Positions 30,691 to 40,183 of a stretch of DNA of 64,000 bases are shown piece by piece. The stretch's first letter is position 1, and every line of letters begins with the position of its first letter. A model generated the notes under the pieces. That model did not search any database. It was not told the DNA's origin and saw nothing but the letters and a program-made list of their open reading frames with translations. Both the position numbers and the translations under genes were made by a program. Source of the stretch: Methylobacterium sp. E-005 (GTDB lineage Bacteria > Pseudomonadota > Alphaproteobacteria > Rhizobiales > Beijerinckiaceae); assembly GCF_022829725.1 (NCBI RefSeq), contig NZ_JAKSYG010000097.1, forward strand, positions 47,558-111,557, in the 5' to 3' direction.

Positions 30691-31431
30691 TTACGCGTCC
30701 TTGGGCATCGCCGACTGGATGAACCGGTCGGAGCCGAGATCCTCCTCGTCGTAGCCGAGCAGCTCCGCCAGCCGGCCCCGGGCACGGCTGACGCGGCTCT
30801 TCACGGTGCCGACCTTGCAACCCATGATCGTGGCCGCCTCCTCGTAGGAGACGCCCTCGGCACCGACCAGAACCAGGGCCTCGCGCTGGTCCGGCGGGAG
30901 CTTCGCCAGAGCCGATTGCAGATCCTCGACGTCGAGCCGGTCGCCCTGGTGCGGGGCGGTGGCGAGCCGGGCCGCGTAGGACCCGTCCTGATCCTCGACC
31001 TCGCGGACGCGCTTGCGGTGATCCGAGTAAAAGATGTTGCGCAGGATCGTGAACAGCCACGCGTTCAGGTTGGTGCCCGGCTGGAAACGGGCGCGGTGCT
31101 GCCAGCCCTTCAGCAGGGTGTCCTGCACGAGGTCGTCGGACCGGGCGGGGTTCGAGGTCAGCGACAGTGCGAAGGCGCGCAGGGACGGGACGGCGGCGAG
31201 CAGCCCGTTGCGGAATTCCGGCTCGATCGCCTCGCCCCGGGCGCGGAGCGCCGCCTCCAGCTTCTCGATCAGCTCGGCGAAGCGGGACGGGAGCAACTCC
31301 TCGCCGATCCGCTCGTAGACGGTGCGCAGGTGCTCGCCGAGATGCGTGCGGATGCCGGCGTTCAGGTTCGGGCGGCCATCCCGAGTCCCGCCCTCCTGGG
31401 ACAGGACGGTATCGGTGTCGTCGCGGGTCAT
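30691..31431 (-). CDS. EcfG-type general stress sigma factor with fused N-terminal NepR-like segment
   Basis: The 246-residue protein contains an EcfG-family sigma factor. Sigma region 2 lies at about residues 80-145 (LRAFALSLTSNPARSDDLVQ, NAWLFTILRNIFYSDHRKR) and region 4 at about 170-228 (LPPDQREALVLVGAEGVSYE, GTVKSRVSRARGRL). Ahead of it, residues 26-62 (LGEHLRTVYERIGEELLPSR, FAELIEKLEAAL) match NepR, the anti-sigma factor normally encoded as a separate small protein upstream of ecfG. One unbroken frame from ATG 31431 covers both. EcfG drives the alphaproteobacterial general stress response, and NepR holds it until phosphorylated PhyR removes NepR. No phyR or sensor kinase is in the window. 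Confidence 0.85.
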   Translation of the reverse strand: MTRDDTDTVLSQEGGTRDGRPNLNAGIRTHLGEHLRTVYERIGEELLPSRFAELIEKLEAALRARGEAIEPEFRNGLLAAVPSLRAFALSLTSNPARSDDLVQDTLLKGWQHRARFQPGTNLNAWLFTILRNIFYSDHRKRVREVEDQDGSYAARLATAPHQGDRLDVEDLQSALAKLPPDQREALVLVGAEGVSYEEAATIMGCKVGTVKSRVSRARGRLAELLGYDEEDLGSDRFIQSAMPKDA

Positions 31432-31591
31432 GCGGTTCGCACTCGTCAGCTCATCGTGGCTCGACCGCGGTCCCTCAAGGGTCGAGGCGGATCGCTTGCC
31501 GGCCTGAAATCAGGGCGAGTTCGGGCCGATGCGCTCCTGTTACGGGCGTTCTAGCGCATCGGACGCGGGCATGCACCCTCGGCCCACTGAC

Positions 31592-32377
31592 TTATGATAA
31601 GCTTGCCGCCCGCAACAGACGGACCGTACCGTCCCGCAGGGTCAGGACGTCGCCGCGGGCGAGGTCGGTCCAGCGCTCGTCCCGGGTCAGCGCCTTCGTG
31701 GCGATGACGGTGACGATGTCGTGCTCCGTGGTCTCCCGGGCGAAGTCGACCTGCCAATCCTCGTCGATCAGGGTGGCCTTGCCGAAGGGCGCGCGGCGGG
31801 TGAGGTAGCAGAGGCGCTTGCCGCAATGGGCGTAGAGGGTGCGGCTGTCGGTCAGCAGCATGTTGAACACGCCGAGGCCGTGCAGCGCGCCGGCGAGGTC
31901 GGCGACGGCCCGGTCCAGGGCCTCGGGCCGGGGCAGGGCCTTGTAGCGGTCCTGCAGGCGGCCGAGCATCCAGCAGAAGGCGTGCTCGCTGTCGGTGGAG
32001 CCGATCGGCATGAAGCCGCCGAGCGGCAGCCGCTTCACGCCCTTGAGCTGGCCGTTATGCGCGAAGGTCCAGCGGCGGCCCCACAATTCGCGGCTGAACG
32101 GATGGGTGTTCTCCAGGCTGACCCGGCCGCGATTGGCCTTGCGGACATGGGCGACCACGATCCGGCTCTTGATCGGCATATCCCGCAGGAGCCGGGCGAG
32201 CTGCGAGCGGGCGCTCGGCTCCGGCTCGTGGAAGCTGCGGCAGGTGCGGCCGTCGTAGAAGCTGATGCCCCAGCCGTCGGCGTGGGGCCCGGTCTCGCCG
32301 CCGCGCCGGGCGAGGCCCGCGAAGGAGAAGCGGATGTCGGTCGGCACGTTGGCGCTCATGCCGAGCAGTTCGCACAT
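31592..32377 (-). CDS. Class II glutamine amidotransferase (YafJ/DUG3-like)
   Basis: The 261-residue protein has the N-terminal nucleophile Cys2 (MCELLGMSANVP). It also has the class II elements GPHADGWGISFYD, VVAHVRKANRGRVSLENTHPF and TFAHNGQL, followed by GSTDSEHAFCWMLGRL. No synthetase or sugar-phosphate domain is fused, so it belongs to the stand-alone Gn-AT_II group. Yeast DUG3 in this group acts in glutathione breakdown. The bacterial substrate is not known. All catalytic-site motifs are present. It lies between the sigma factor and the oxidase operon, on the same strand as both. Confidence 0.88.
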   Translation of the reverse strand: MCELLGMSANVPTDIRFSFAGLARRGGETGPHADGWGISFYDGRTCRSFHEPEPSARSQLARLLRDMPIKSRIVVAHVRKANRGRVSLENTHPFSRELWGRRWTFAHNGQLKGVKRLPLGGFMPIGSTDSEHAFCWMLGRLQDRYKALPRPEALDRAVADLAGALHGLGVFNMLLTDSRTLYAHCGKRLCYLTRRAPFGKATLIDEDWQVDFARETTEHDIVTVIATKALTRDERWTDLARGDVLTLRDGTVRLLRAASLS

Positions 32378-32455
32378 CGTCTGTCAGCCGGGCCATGCGG
32401 GGAAGCGGCGACGTGTAGGAGTGTTCGGCCGTCCCGACAACGGCTTTCGCGCGGA

Positions 32456-32767
32456 TCACCGCGCCAGATAGTCGGTCAGCGTCATCCCCACCATGATGGC
32501 GACCCAGAAGAAGCCGAGCCCCGAGAACAGCCGGATCAGCGGCGGCTCGTGGATCACCTCCATGGAGACGAGGAGGATCAGCGCCACCATCACAGCCACG
32601 ACGAGAAGCTCGACGATCCAGACCTGCGCGAAGGGCAGGGTGGCGCCGAGCGTCACGTTGACGGCGAGCAGGGCGAGCAACGCCAGGAAGGTCAGCACCG
32701 GCGTACGCAGGCGCTTGCGGAGCAGGACGCGGTCGTCGGCGCTCAGGGTCGCGAGGGGGTTCCGCAT
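32456..32767 (-). CDS. ctaF: Cytochrome c oxidase subunit IV-type protein (caa3 oxidase)
   Basis: The 103-residue protein has three membrane helices (PVLTFLALLALLAVNVTLGA, WIVELLVVAVMVALILLV and LGFFWVAIMVGMTLTD), the size and layout of the small CtaF/CoxD subunit of caa3 oxidases. It begins one base after the subunit III stop and is the last gene of the long respiratory operon. The assignment rests on position and topology more than on sequence motifs. Confidence 0.82.
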   Translation of the reverse strand: MRNPLATLSADDRVLLRKRLRTPVLTFLALLALLAVNVTLGATLPFAQVWIVELLVVAVMVALILLVSMEVIHEPPLIRLFSGLGFFWVAIMVGMTLTDYLAR

Positions 32768-32768
32768 C

Positions 32769-33424
32769 CTACCGGTTCACCACGTACAGGATCGGGAAGG
32801 CCAGGATCCAGACCAGATCGATGAAGTGCCAGTACAGGCCGTAGACCTCGATCCAGTTCTGGTGTCGCGACAGGAACCCGGCCTTGGCGGCCATCCAGGT
32901 CATGGCGAGCAGGAGCGCGATGCCCGTGAACAGGTGCAGCGCGTGGAGCAGCGTCGCCACGTAGTAGAGGTTCACGAACAGCCGCGCCGCCGGCGTCTCG
33001 GCGAGGGCAAAGGGCCGATGACTGAGGAACGGCATCATGTGCTCGTCCCAGTCGGCGTAGTACTCGTAGCCCTTCAGCACGAGGAACAGGCCGCCCAAGG
33101 CCGCCGTCGCCAGCATCGCCCGCACCATGGCGCGCTGCCAGCCCATCCGGGAGAACTCGATCGCCATCGACATGGTGAGCGAGGAGCAGATCAGCACCAC
33201 GGTGTTCGTGGCGCCGATCCAGAACTTGAGGTGCTTGGCCGCCGCGATGGTTGCCTCGGGATGCTGGATCCGGGTGATCAGCGCCACGAGGAACAGGGCC
33301 GAGAACAACAGCAATTCGGTGATCAGCCACGCCCAGATGCCGAGCGTCGCCGCCTCGCGCTGCTGGGCGACGCTCTCGAAATGCTCGGCGCGGGCGACTC
33401 CGACGCCGTCGGCCAGACCCTCGC

Positions 33425-33428
<4 letters not shown>
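32769..33428 (-). CDS. ctaE: Cytochrome c oxidase subunit III
   Basis: The 219-residue, five-helix form of subunit III is typical of caa3 and A2-type oxidases, without the two N-terminal helices of the mitochondrial-type protein. Visible family elements include [40 protein letters not shown] and [16 protein letters not shown], with [17 protein letters not shown] at the end. The ATG overlaps the subunit I stop (ATGA). It supports stability and proton uptake of the oxidase rather than binding redox centres. Confidence 0.94.
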
Positions 33429-35097
<1,669 letters not shown>

Positions 35098-35101
<4 letters not shown>

Positions 35102-36087
35102 CGTGTCGCCCCCGCCGGCGTCGCGTCGGCGGCCTTACCGGCGGCCGGACTCGAATAGGATTTCAGGAAGTCGATGAGGGTCCCCAGCTCATCCGCCGGG
35201 ATCCGGCCGGCGAAGCTTGGCATGACCTGTTTGTAGCCCTCGGCGAGCCGGTCGCCGTTCGGGTTCAGGATCTTGTCGCGCAGCCATCCCTCGTCGGCCG
35301 TGACGGTGCGGCCGTCGGCGAGCTTGACCTGGGATCCATAGAGCCCGGCGAGGCTCGGCGCCTTCACGGCCGATCCGGGCTCGTGGCAGCCGGCACAGCC
35401 ATAGGCCTCGTAGAGGGCGCGACCCGCCGCGACCTTGCCCTGCTGGGCGCCCGCATGGGTCAGCCAGTCCTGATAGTCGCCGGGGTTCATGAAGGTGACC
35501 TCGCCGCCCATCACCGAATGGTCCGTGCCGCAATATTCCGAGCAGTAGAGATGATAGGTGCCGATCTTATCGGCCTTGAACCACAGGTCGGTGTAGCGGT
35601 CGGGCAGGGCGGCGACCTGCATCCGCACCGCCGGGAGGTAGAGGGCGTGGATCACGTCCTGGCTGATGATGTGCAGGCGGATCGGCTGGCCGATCGGCAG
35701 GTGCAGGTTGTTGATCTCGGACTGGCCGGTCGGGTGCTGGAACTTCCACATCCATTGCCGGCCGACCGCCTCGACCACCATGGCGTCGGGGGGCGCGTTC
35801 TTCGACTGGATGAACAGCTTCGCGCCCCAGACGAAGAAGATCAGCGTCAGCAGGAACGGGATCAGCATCCAGCTGATCTCGATGAGGTTCGAGCGAATTC
35901 CGGAGGGCTGCCGGTTCGCCTCCGAGCCCTCCCGGTAGCGCACGGCGAAATAGGTGATCGCCACGAACACCGGCACGGTGAGCAGCAGCGTCAGCACCGT
36001 GAAGGCCAGGATCAGCAGATCGGTCTCGGTCGCGGTGGCGGAGACCGCGGCGGGCCAGAGCTGGAGGGATTCGTGGCTCGGCGTCAT
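35098..36087 (-). CDS. ctaC: Cytochrome c oxidase subunit II with fused cytochrome c domain (caa3 type)
   Basis: The 329-residue protein has two N-terminal helices (about residues 22-50 and 75-95) and a periplasmic cupredoxin domain with the CuA site [13 protein letters not shown] (plus DVIHALYLP). A C-terminal cytochrome c domain follows, with haem motif CAGCH (in [20 protein letters not shown]) and a likely axial Met in [13 protein letters not shown]. The fused haem accepts electrons directly, so no soluble cytochrome c is required. It is placed right after the alternative complex III genes, which would hand electrons to it. ATGA overlaps occur at both ends. Confidence 0.95.
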
Positions 36088-36572
36088 GGTGCGGCGGGCT
36101 CCACCGTTTCGAGGGAGCGGCCCACGGTCAACTCCATGGCGCGGTCGAGCGGGATGCGGGCGCGGGTATGCGCCTCATCCCGGTAGCCGTAGCCGGCGAT
36201 CCGCGCCTCGGTGGCGGCCCGCTCGCGGTCGATATCGGCATAGGGATTGGCCTGGAGGTTCGGGGGTGACGGCGCGAGGCGGGCGGTCTGCTGGGGCGTG
36301 AGCGCCGGCAGGGCCCGGCGCTGGCTCGCCGCGAAGGTGTGCATCAGCCAGATCATGGTGCCGATCACCGCCAGCGCCGTGAGGCCGAGGCCGCCCATGA
36401 CCAGGGCGGTGTTGCGGACGTTGACGTCGCGCGTCTCGTGCCCGGGATCGTTCGGATCGCGCTGCGTGTTGGCGGGCGGACGCGGCGGGCGTCCGTTCAG
36501 GACGCCGCTGCCGCGCAGGGTCAGCCCGGCCAGGATCGCCGGGATCAGCCCGGAGGGTCCGCCCCCGCTCAT
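36084..36572 (-). CDS. Unassigned single-span membrane protein between the complex III and oxidase genes
   Basis: The 162-residue protein has a cytoplasmic Pro/Gly/Arg-rich N-terminus, one membrane helix (TALVMGGLGLTALAVIGTMI, about residues 55-77) and a periplasmic tail. The tail contains LTPQQTARLAPSPPNLQANP, DIDRERAATEARIAGYGYRD and ARIPLDRAMELTV. The last phrase resembles the short haem-free motifs of oxidase- or cytochrome-associated proteins, where RIPIDRAM-type sequences recur. It is encoded with ATGA overlaps on both sides, so it is probably a subunit or an assembly factor of the supercomplex. No cysteine or CxxCH motif is present. Confidence 0.72.
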   Translation of the reverse strand: MSGGGPSGLIPAILAGLTLRGSGVLNGRPPRPPANTQRDPNDPGHETRDVNVRNTALVMGGLGLTALAVIGTMIWLMHTFAASQRRALPALTPQQTARLAPSPPNLQANPYADIDRERAATEARIAGYGYRDEAHTRARIPLDRAMELTVGRSLETVEPAAP

Positions 36573-37642
36573 GCCGGCCTCCCGGCGCGGCGGGCCGCGG
36601 AGGCGACCCGGTCGGCCCGCGGCCGCAGGAACGGCCGGAGCGCGGCGGCGAGGCAGGCCACGCCGCCGGCGGCGAGCGCGTCGCTCGGGCGGAGCACGAA
36701 CCGGTCGCGGATCGCCGGGGTGATCAGCCAGAACATCTCCAGGGCATGCACGGCGAGCGTCGCGCCGGCCAGGATCCGCGTGGTCGGGCGGCCGGGCCGC
36801 AGGGTCGCGAGGCCGGCCAGCACCACCACGGCGCCCGCCACGATCGACAGCGCCCGCCCGAGCCAGCCACCGCGGGCGAAGTACCACGACACCTCCGGCG
36901 GCAGGTTGGCCGACCAGACGATCAGGAACTGCACGAAGTGCAGGTAGGCCCAGAGCCCGAGCAGCACCACGAGGGGCACCAGCCGGCCGCGGCCCGGCGC
37001 CGTGCGGCCGCGGCCGACAGGCTCGGGCTCCTCCCAGGCAAGCAGGATCGCCGCCGCGAAGGCCAGCCCGCTCCAGGCGGTCATGACCTGCAGGCCGAGC
37101 AGCGTCGAGTCGAGGCGCGGGTCGAGCGACGCGATCACATCGGTGACGAACAGGGTGCCGATCACCGCGTGGAGCCCCACCGCCGGGACGGTCCGGCGCT
37201 CGCCGGGGGCGTCGAAAGGCTGAGCGAAGCGGAGGGACAGCCAGATCCAGGCGGCGAGGTAGGCGATCACCCGGGCCACGAAGAACGGCACCATGAACCA
37301 AAGGGCCGCCAGCGGCGTGTGCGCCGGTTCCCGCACCCACGGGTAGAGCAGCGCCGCGGCGGCGAGCACCGGAAGCCCCAGCACGGCGGCCGCCGGCATC
37401 AGCGCCATCAGGCGCCGCAGGCCCGCCATCATCTCGACGCCGCCGCGTTCGCGAACCCGCTTGCCGAAACGCTCGGCCACGATGACCACCGGCAGGGCGC
37501 CGACCGGCAGGGCGAGGAGGACGAGCCACGCGGCGAGATACGAGGCCATCGCCCCGCGCCAGCCGCCCGCGAGCAGGCAAAGGGCCAGGAGGACGAGGCC
37601 GGCGAGGCCCAAGAGGGCGGGGTGGCGGGCCGGGCGGCTCAT
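36569..37642 (-). CDS. actF: Alternative complex III subunit ActF (NrfD/PsrC-like quinol subunit)
   Basis: The 357-residue integral membrane protein has about ten helices. Examples are YLAAWLVLLALPVGALPVVI, PLAALWFMVPFFVARVIAYL and LHFVQFLIVWSANLPPEVSW. The last of these (WSANLPPEVSWY) is a recognisable ActF phrase. It is the second NrfD-like subunit of alternative complex III, forming a membrane bundle with ActC that takes part in quinol oxidation and possibly ion movement. It overlaps actE and the next gene by four bases each. Confidence 0.9.
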   Translation of the reverse strand: MSRPARHPALLGLAGLVLLALCLLAGGWRGAMASYLAAWLVLLALPVGALPVVIVAERFGKRVRERGGVEMMAGLRRLMALMPAAAVLGLPVLAAAALLYPWVREPAHTPLAALWFMVPFFVARVIAYLAAWIWLSLRFAQPFDAPGERRTVPAVGLHAVIGTLFVTDVIASLDPRLDSTLLGLQVMTAWSGLAFAAAILLAWEEPEPVGRGRTAPGRGRLVPLVVLLGLWAYLHFVQFLIVWSANLPPEVSWYFARGGWLGRALSIVAGAVVVLAGLATLRPGRPTTRILAGATLAVHALEMFWLITPAIRDRFVLRPSDALAAGGVACLAAALRPFLRPRADRVASAARRAGRPA

Positions 37643-38172
37643 CGCGCCGCCTCCAGCCGAGCCCGGTCCGGCTCCGGCAGGCTCGCCACCGGGGCGTCCT
37701 GGCTGAGCTGGAGCGCGCGCACATACGCGACGATCGCCCAGCGGTCGGCGGACGGGATCATCTGCGCCATGCCGAACATCGCCTTCCGGCCGTTCGAGAT
37801 CGCGTCGTAGATTTCGGCCGCGGAGGCCTTGCGCTGGGCCTCGCCCGTGAGATTGCCGGCATGCGGGAAGCCGCGGGCCACGATCATGCCCTGGCCGCGC
37901 CCGTCCTGGCCGTGGCAGGGGGTGCAGAACACCGCGTAGCGTTGCTGGCCCCTGTCGAGCAGGTCGTGGCTGATCGTCTGCGGCTGCGGTGCGGGCGTGG
38001 CGGGATCGCGGCGCGGCACCGTGCCGGCCACCGGCTGGCGCATGGTGATCTCGCGCGGGAAGAACGGGTTCTTGTCCCAGGTCTTGGCCCGGGCCTGATC
38101 GGCCATATCGGCCTCGCCGCACGCGCCGAGCGGCGCCAGGGCGAGGAGGACGAGGGGGAGGGCGGTCCTCAT
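37639..38172 (-). CDS. actE: Alternative complex III mono-haem cytochrome c subunit ActE
   Basis: The 177-residue exported lipoprotein has a signal peptide and lipobox (LALAPLGAC, Cys18). PFFPREITMRQPVAGTVPRR follows, then a cytochrome c domain with haem motif CTPCH (in YAVFCTPCHGQDGRGQGM) and a Met ligand probably in FGMAQMIPSADRW. In the known complex ActE sits next to ActA and passes electrons toward the oxidase. The gene overlaps both neighbours by four bases. Confidence 0.92.
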   Translation of the reverse strand: MRTALPLVLLALAPLGACGEADMADQARAKTWDKNPFFPREITMRQPVAGTVPRRDPATPAPQPQTISHDLLDRGQQRYAVFCTPCHGQDGRGQGMIVARGFPHAGNLTGEAQRKASAAEIYDAISNGRKAMFGMAQMIPSADRWAIVAYVRALQLSQDAPVASLPEPDRARLEAAR

Positions 38173-40181
38173 CGCGGGATCCGCCGGATCTCGAGGGGTC
38201 GCCCGGCCTCGGCCGGCAGGCCGACGAGCCGCCGCTCGATGCGCTCCGCGTCGAAGTGGTCGTCCCGCGCCTCCGCGGTCAGGAAGAAGCGGTCGTCCGA
38301 AGCGCGCAGGAAGCCCGGGATGTTGAAGGCCGGATGGTTCAGCCGCGGCAGGCGGTTGAGCACGAGCAGCGCGAGGTGGATCGCGACGCAGCCCGCCATC
38401 ATCGCGAAGGAGATGCTCGGCACGACGAAGGACGGCCAGGACAGGCGCGGGCGCCCGCCGATCAGAAAGACGTAATCGTAGGCGGTGGCGTAGACGCACA
38501 TCGCGAAGAAGCCTGCCCCGCCCAGGAGCGCCCCGGCGAGCGCGTAGGGCAGGATCGAGCGGCCCTCCAGGCCGAGGGGCCGGAGCGTGCGGGGCATCGG
38601 CACGGGCCCGTGCCCGTCGAGGTGGACATGGTCCGGGCTGAGGCCGGAGACCGCCTGGAGTGCGGCCGCAAGGTCGCCCTGGCTGGCGAAGCTCGCCGAG
38701 ACGCCCCAGAACGGCCCGGGGCCGGCGCGCTCCTCGGGCCGGGCTGCCGCCCGGGACGCGGCTTCGCGCGCGGCTTCTTGAACAGCCGGAGCCTCAGTCA
38801 GGGCGAGGCGCCGGCTCTCGACGATCGAAACCGCCGGCAGGTAGCGCAGGAACAGGAGCAGCAGGGTCAGGAACAGGCCGACCGAGCCCGCGAAGGTGGC
38901 GATGCCCCAGATGTCCACGCCATAGGGCAGCCTGGAGGAGGGCAGAAAGTCCTGCGTCAGGGTCACGATGAGGACCATGACGTGGTCGGCATAGGCCCCG
39001 ACGGCGACGAGCAGCCCCACCGCGGCCAGCGCCACCGGCGCCGTCCGGGCACGCGCCGACCACAGGATCTGCGCCGGCAGGACGAGGCAGAGGATCGCCG
39101 TCCACGAGACCAGGGCGTGGTCGCCGGTCATGCGCCGGGCGAGGACGCCGCGCGCCTGGGCGTCGCCGTTGAGGAAGGTGTCGAAATATTCGGCCGCGTA
39201 GCAATAGGCGCTGGCGCAGCCGAGGCAGAGGAGCAGGCGTCCCAGCACGTCGAGGTGGCGCGGGGTTACCAGGGCGTCGAGGCCGTAGACGAGGCGGATC
39301 AGCATCACGATCACCGCCGTGACGCCGACGCCGGAATAGACCGCGTTGACCAGGAAGCTCACCGGCACGAGCGTGCTGTGCCAGCCCGGCATCAGCGAGC
39401 CCGCCAGCATCACCGAGGCGCCGGTCTGGACCGAAACCACCAGCAGCACGCCGAGCAGTGCCACCGTCCGGTAGGCCTGGACCCAGATCTGCCAATGGGC
39501 CGCCGAGCCGCGCCAACCCGAGGCGACGATGCCGTAGACCTGGGCCCGCAGCAGGGCGCGCTTGCGGGTCGCCGCCTTGGCGTCGGCCTGGCGCATCGCC
39601 TCGACCTGGGCGCGGTCGCGCAAGGTCGCGAGATCCGGGAGCAGGCCGATGAACCAGAGACTCACGCAGATCACCAGGAACGACACGATGTCGATCGCAT
39701 CCCAGAGGAGCGGCGAGCGGAATTGCGGCCAGAGGTCGTAGGTGTTGGGGTAGGGCAGGTTCCAGAAGAAGAACCACGGCCGCCCGAGATGGATGATCGG
39801 GTAGAGCCCGGCCGCCGCGGTGGCCAGCAGCGCCAGGGTCTCGGCGACCCGGTTGACCGCCCCGCGCCACTCGGCCCCGAGCAGGAGCAGCACGGCCGAG
39901 ACCAGCAGGCTCCCCGAAGCCACGCCGATCCACCAATCGTAGCTCGCGATGTCGAGGGCCCAGACGACGGCGTTGTTGTTGCCCCAGATCCCGGGGCCGG
40001 TGGCCAGCAGGTAGCCGAGGGTGAGGAGGAACAGGCCGAGCAGCGCGGCCGCCCCCGCGAAGGCGATCCACCAGCGCCGGTTGCCCGGATGGGTCAGCGG
40101 GATCGCCGTGACCGTGCCGCCGATCCCCTGGAGGGTCTCGTCCGGCCGGATCAGGGGGCCGCCTGTGACAGAACCGGCCAT
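38169..40181 (-). CDS. Fused alternative complex III subunits ActC (NrfD-like) and ActD (DUF3341)
   Basis: The single 670-residue frame combines two proteins that are normally separate. Residues 1 to about 465 are ActC: ten helices with GPGIWGNNNAVVWALDIASY, HLGRPWFFFWNLPYPNTYDL and PYGVDIWGIATFAGSVGLF, the quinol-binding NrfD-like subunit. A linker rich in Ala and Glu (about 480-505) leads to ActD. ActD opens FWGVSASFASQGDLAAALQA and has two helices (YALAGALLGGAGFFAMCVYA and FAMMAGCVAIHLALLVLNRL). Its C-terminus is RLVGLPAEAGRPLEIRRIPR. The ATG at 40181 lies 2 bp after the actB stop. I found no internal start with a convincing ribosome-binding site at the junction. Confidence 0.88.
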   Translation of the reverse strand: MAGSVTGGPLIRPDETLQGIGGTVTAIPLTHPGNRRWWIAFAGAAALLGLFLLTLGYLLATGPGIWGNNNAVVWALDIASYDWWIGVASGSLLVSAVLLLLGAEWRGAVNRVAETLALLATAAAGLYPIIHLGRPWFFFWNLPYPNTYDLWPQFRSPLLWDAIDIVSFLVICVSLWFIGLLPDLATLRDRAQVEAMRQADAKAATRKRALLRAQVYGIVASGWRGSAAHWQIWVQAYRTVALLGVLLVVSVQTGASVMLAGSLMPGWHSTLVPVSFLVNAVYSGVGVTAVIVMLIRLVYGLDALVTPRHLDVLGRLLLCLGCASAYCYAAEYFDTFLNGDAQARGVLARRMTGDHALVSWTAILCLVLPAQILWSARARTAPVALAAVGLLVAVGAYADHVMVLIVTLTQDFLPSSRLPYGVDIWGIATFAGSVGLFLTLLLLFLRYLPAVSIVESRRLALTEAPAVQEAAREAASRAAARPEERAGPGPFWGVSASFASQGDLAAALQAVSGLSPDHVHLDGHGPVPMPRTLRPLGLEGRSILPYALAGALLGGAGFFAMCVYATAYDYVFLIGGRPRLSWPSFVVPSISFAMMAGCVAIHLALLVLNRLPRLNHPAFNIPGFLRASDDRFFLTAEARDDHFDAERIERRLVGLPAEAGRPLEIRRIPR

Positions 40182-40183
40182 GC

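Noticed and set aside
30567..31600. EcfG-type promoters (GGAAC with GTT) near the sigma factor and the DUF1236 gene
   Set aside because: I looked for the motif pair on the minus strand in both upstream regions and did not find a properly spaced match.
36084..37724. A single 546-residue protein joining the ActF region to the small membrane protein
   Set aside because: Its first 380 residues are an Arg/Gly/Pro-rich out-of-frame reading of actF. Only the part from 36572 on is plausible.
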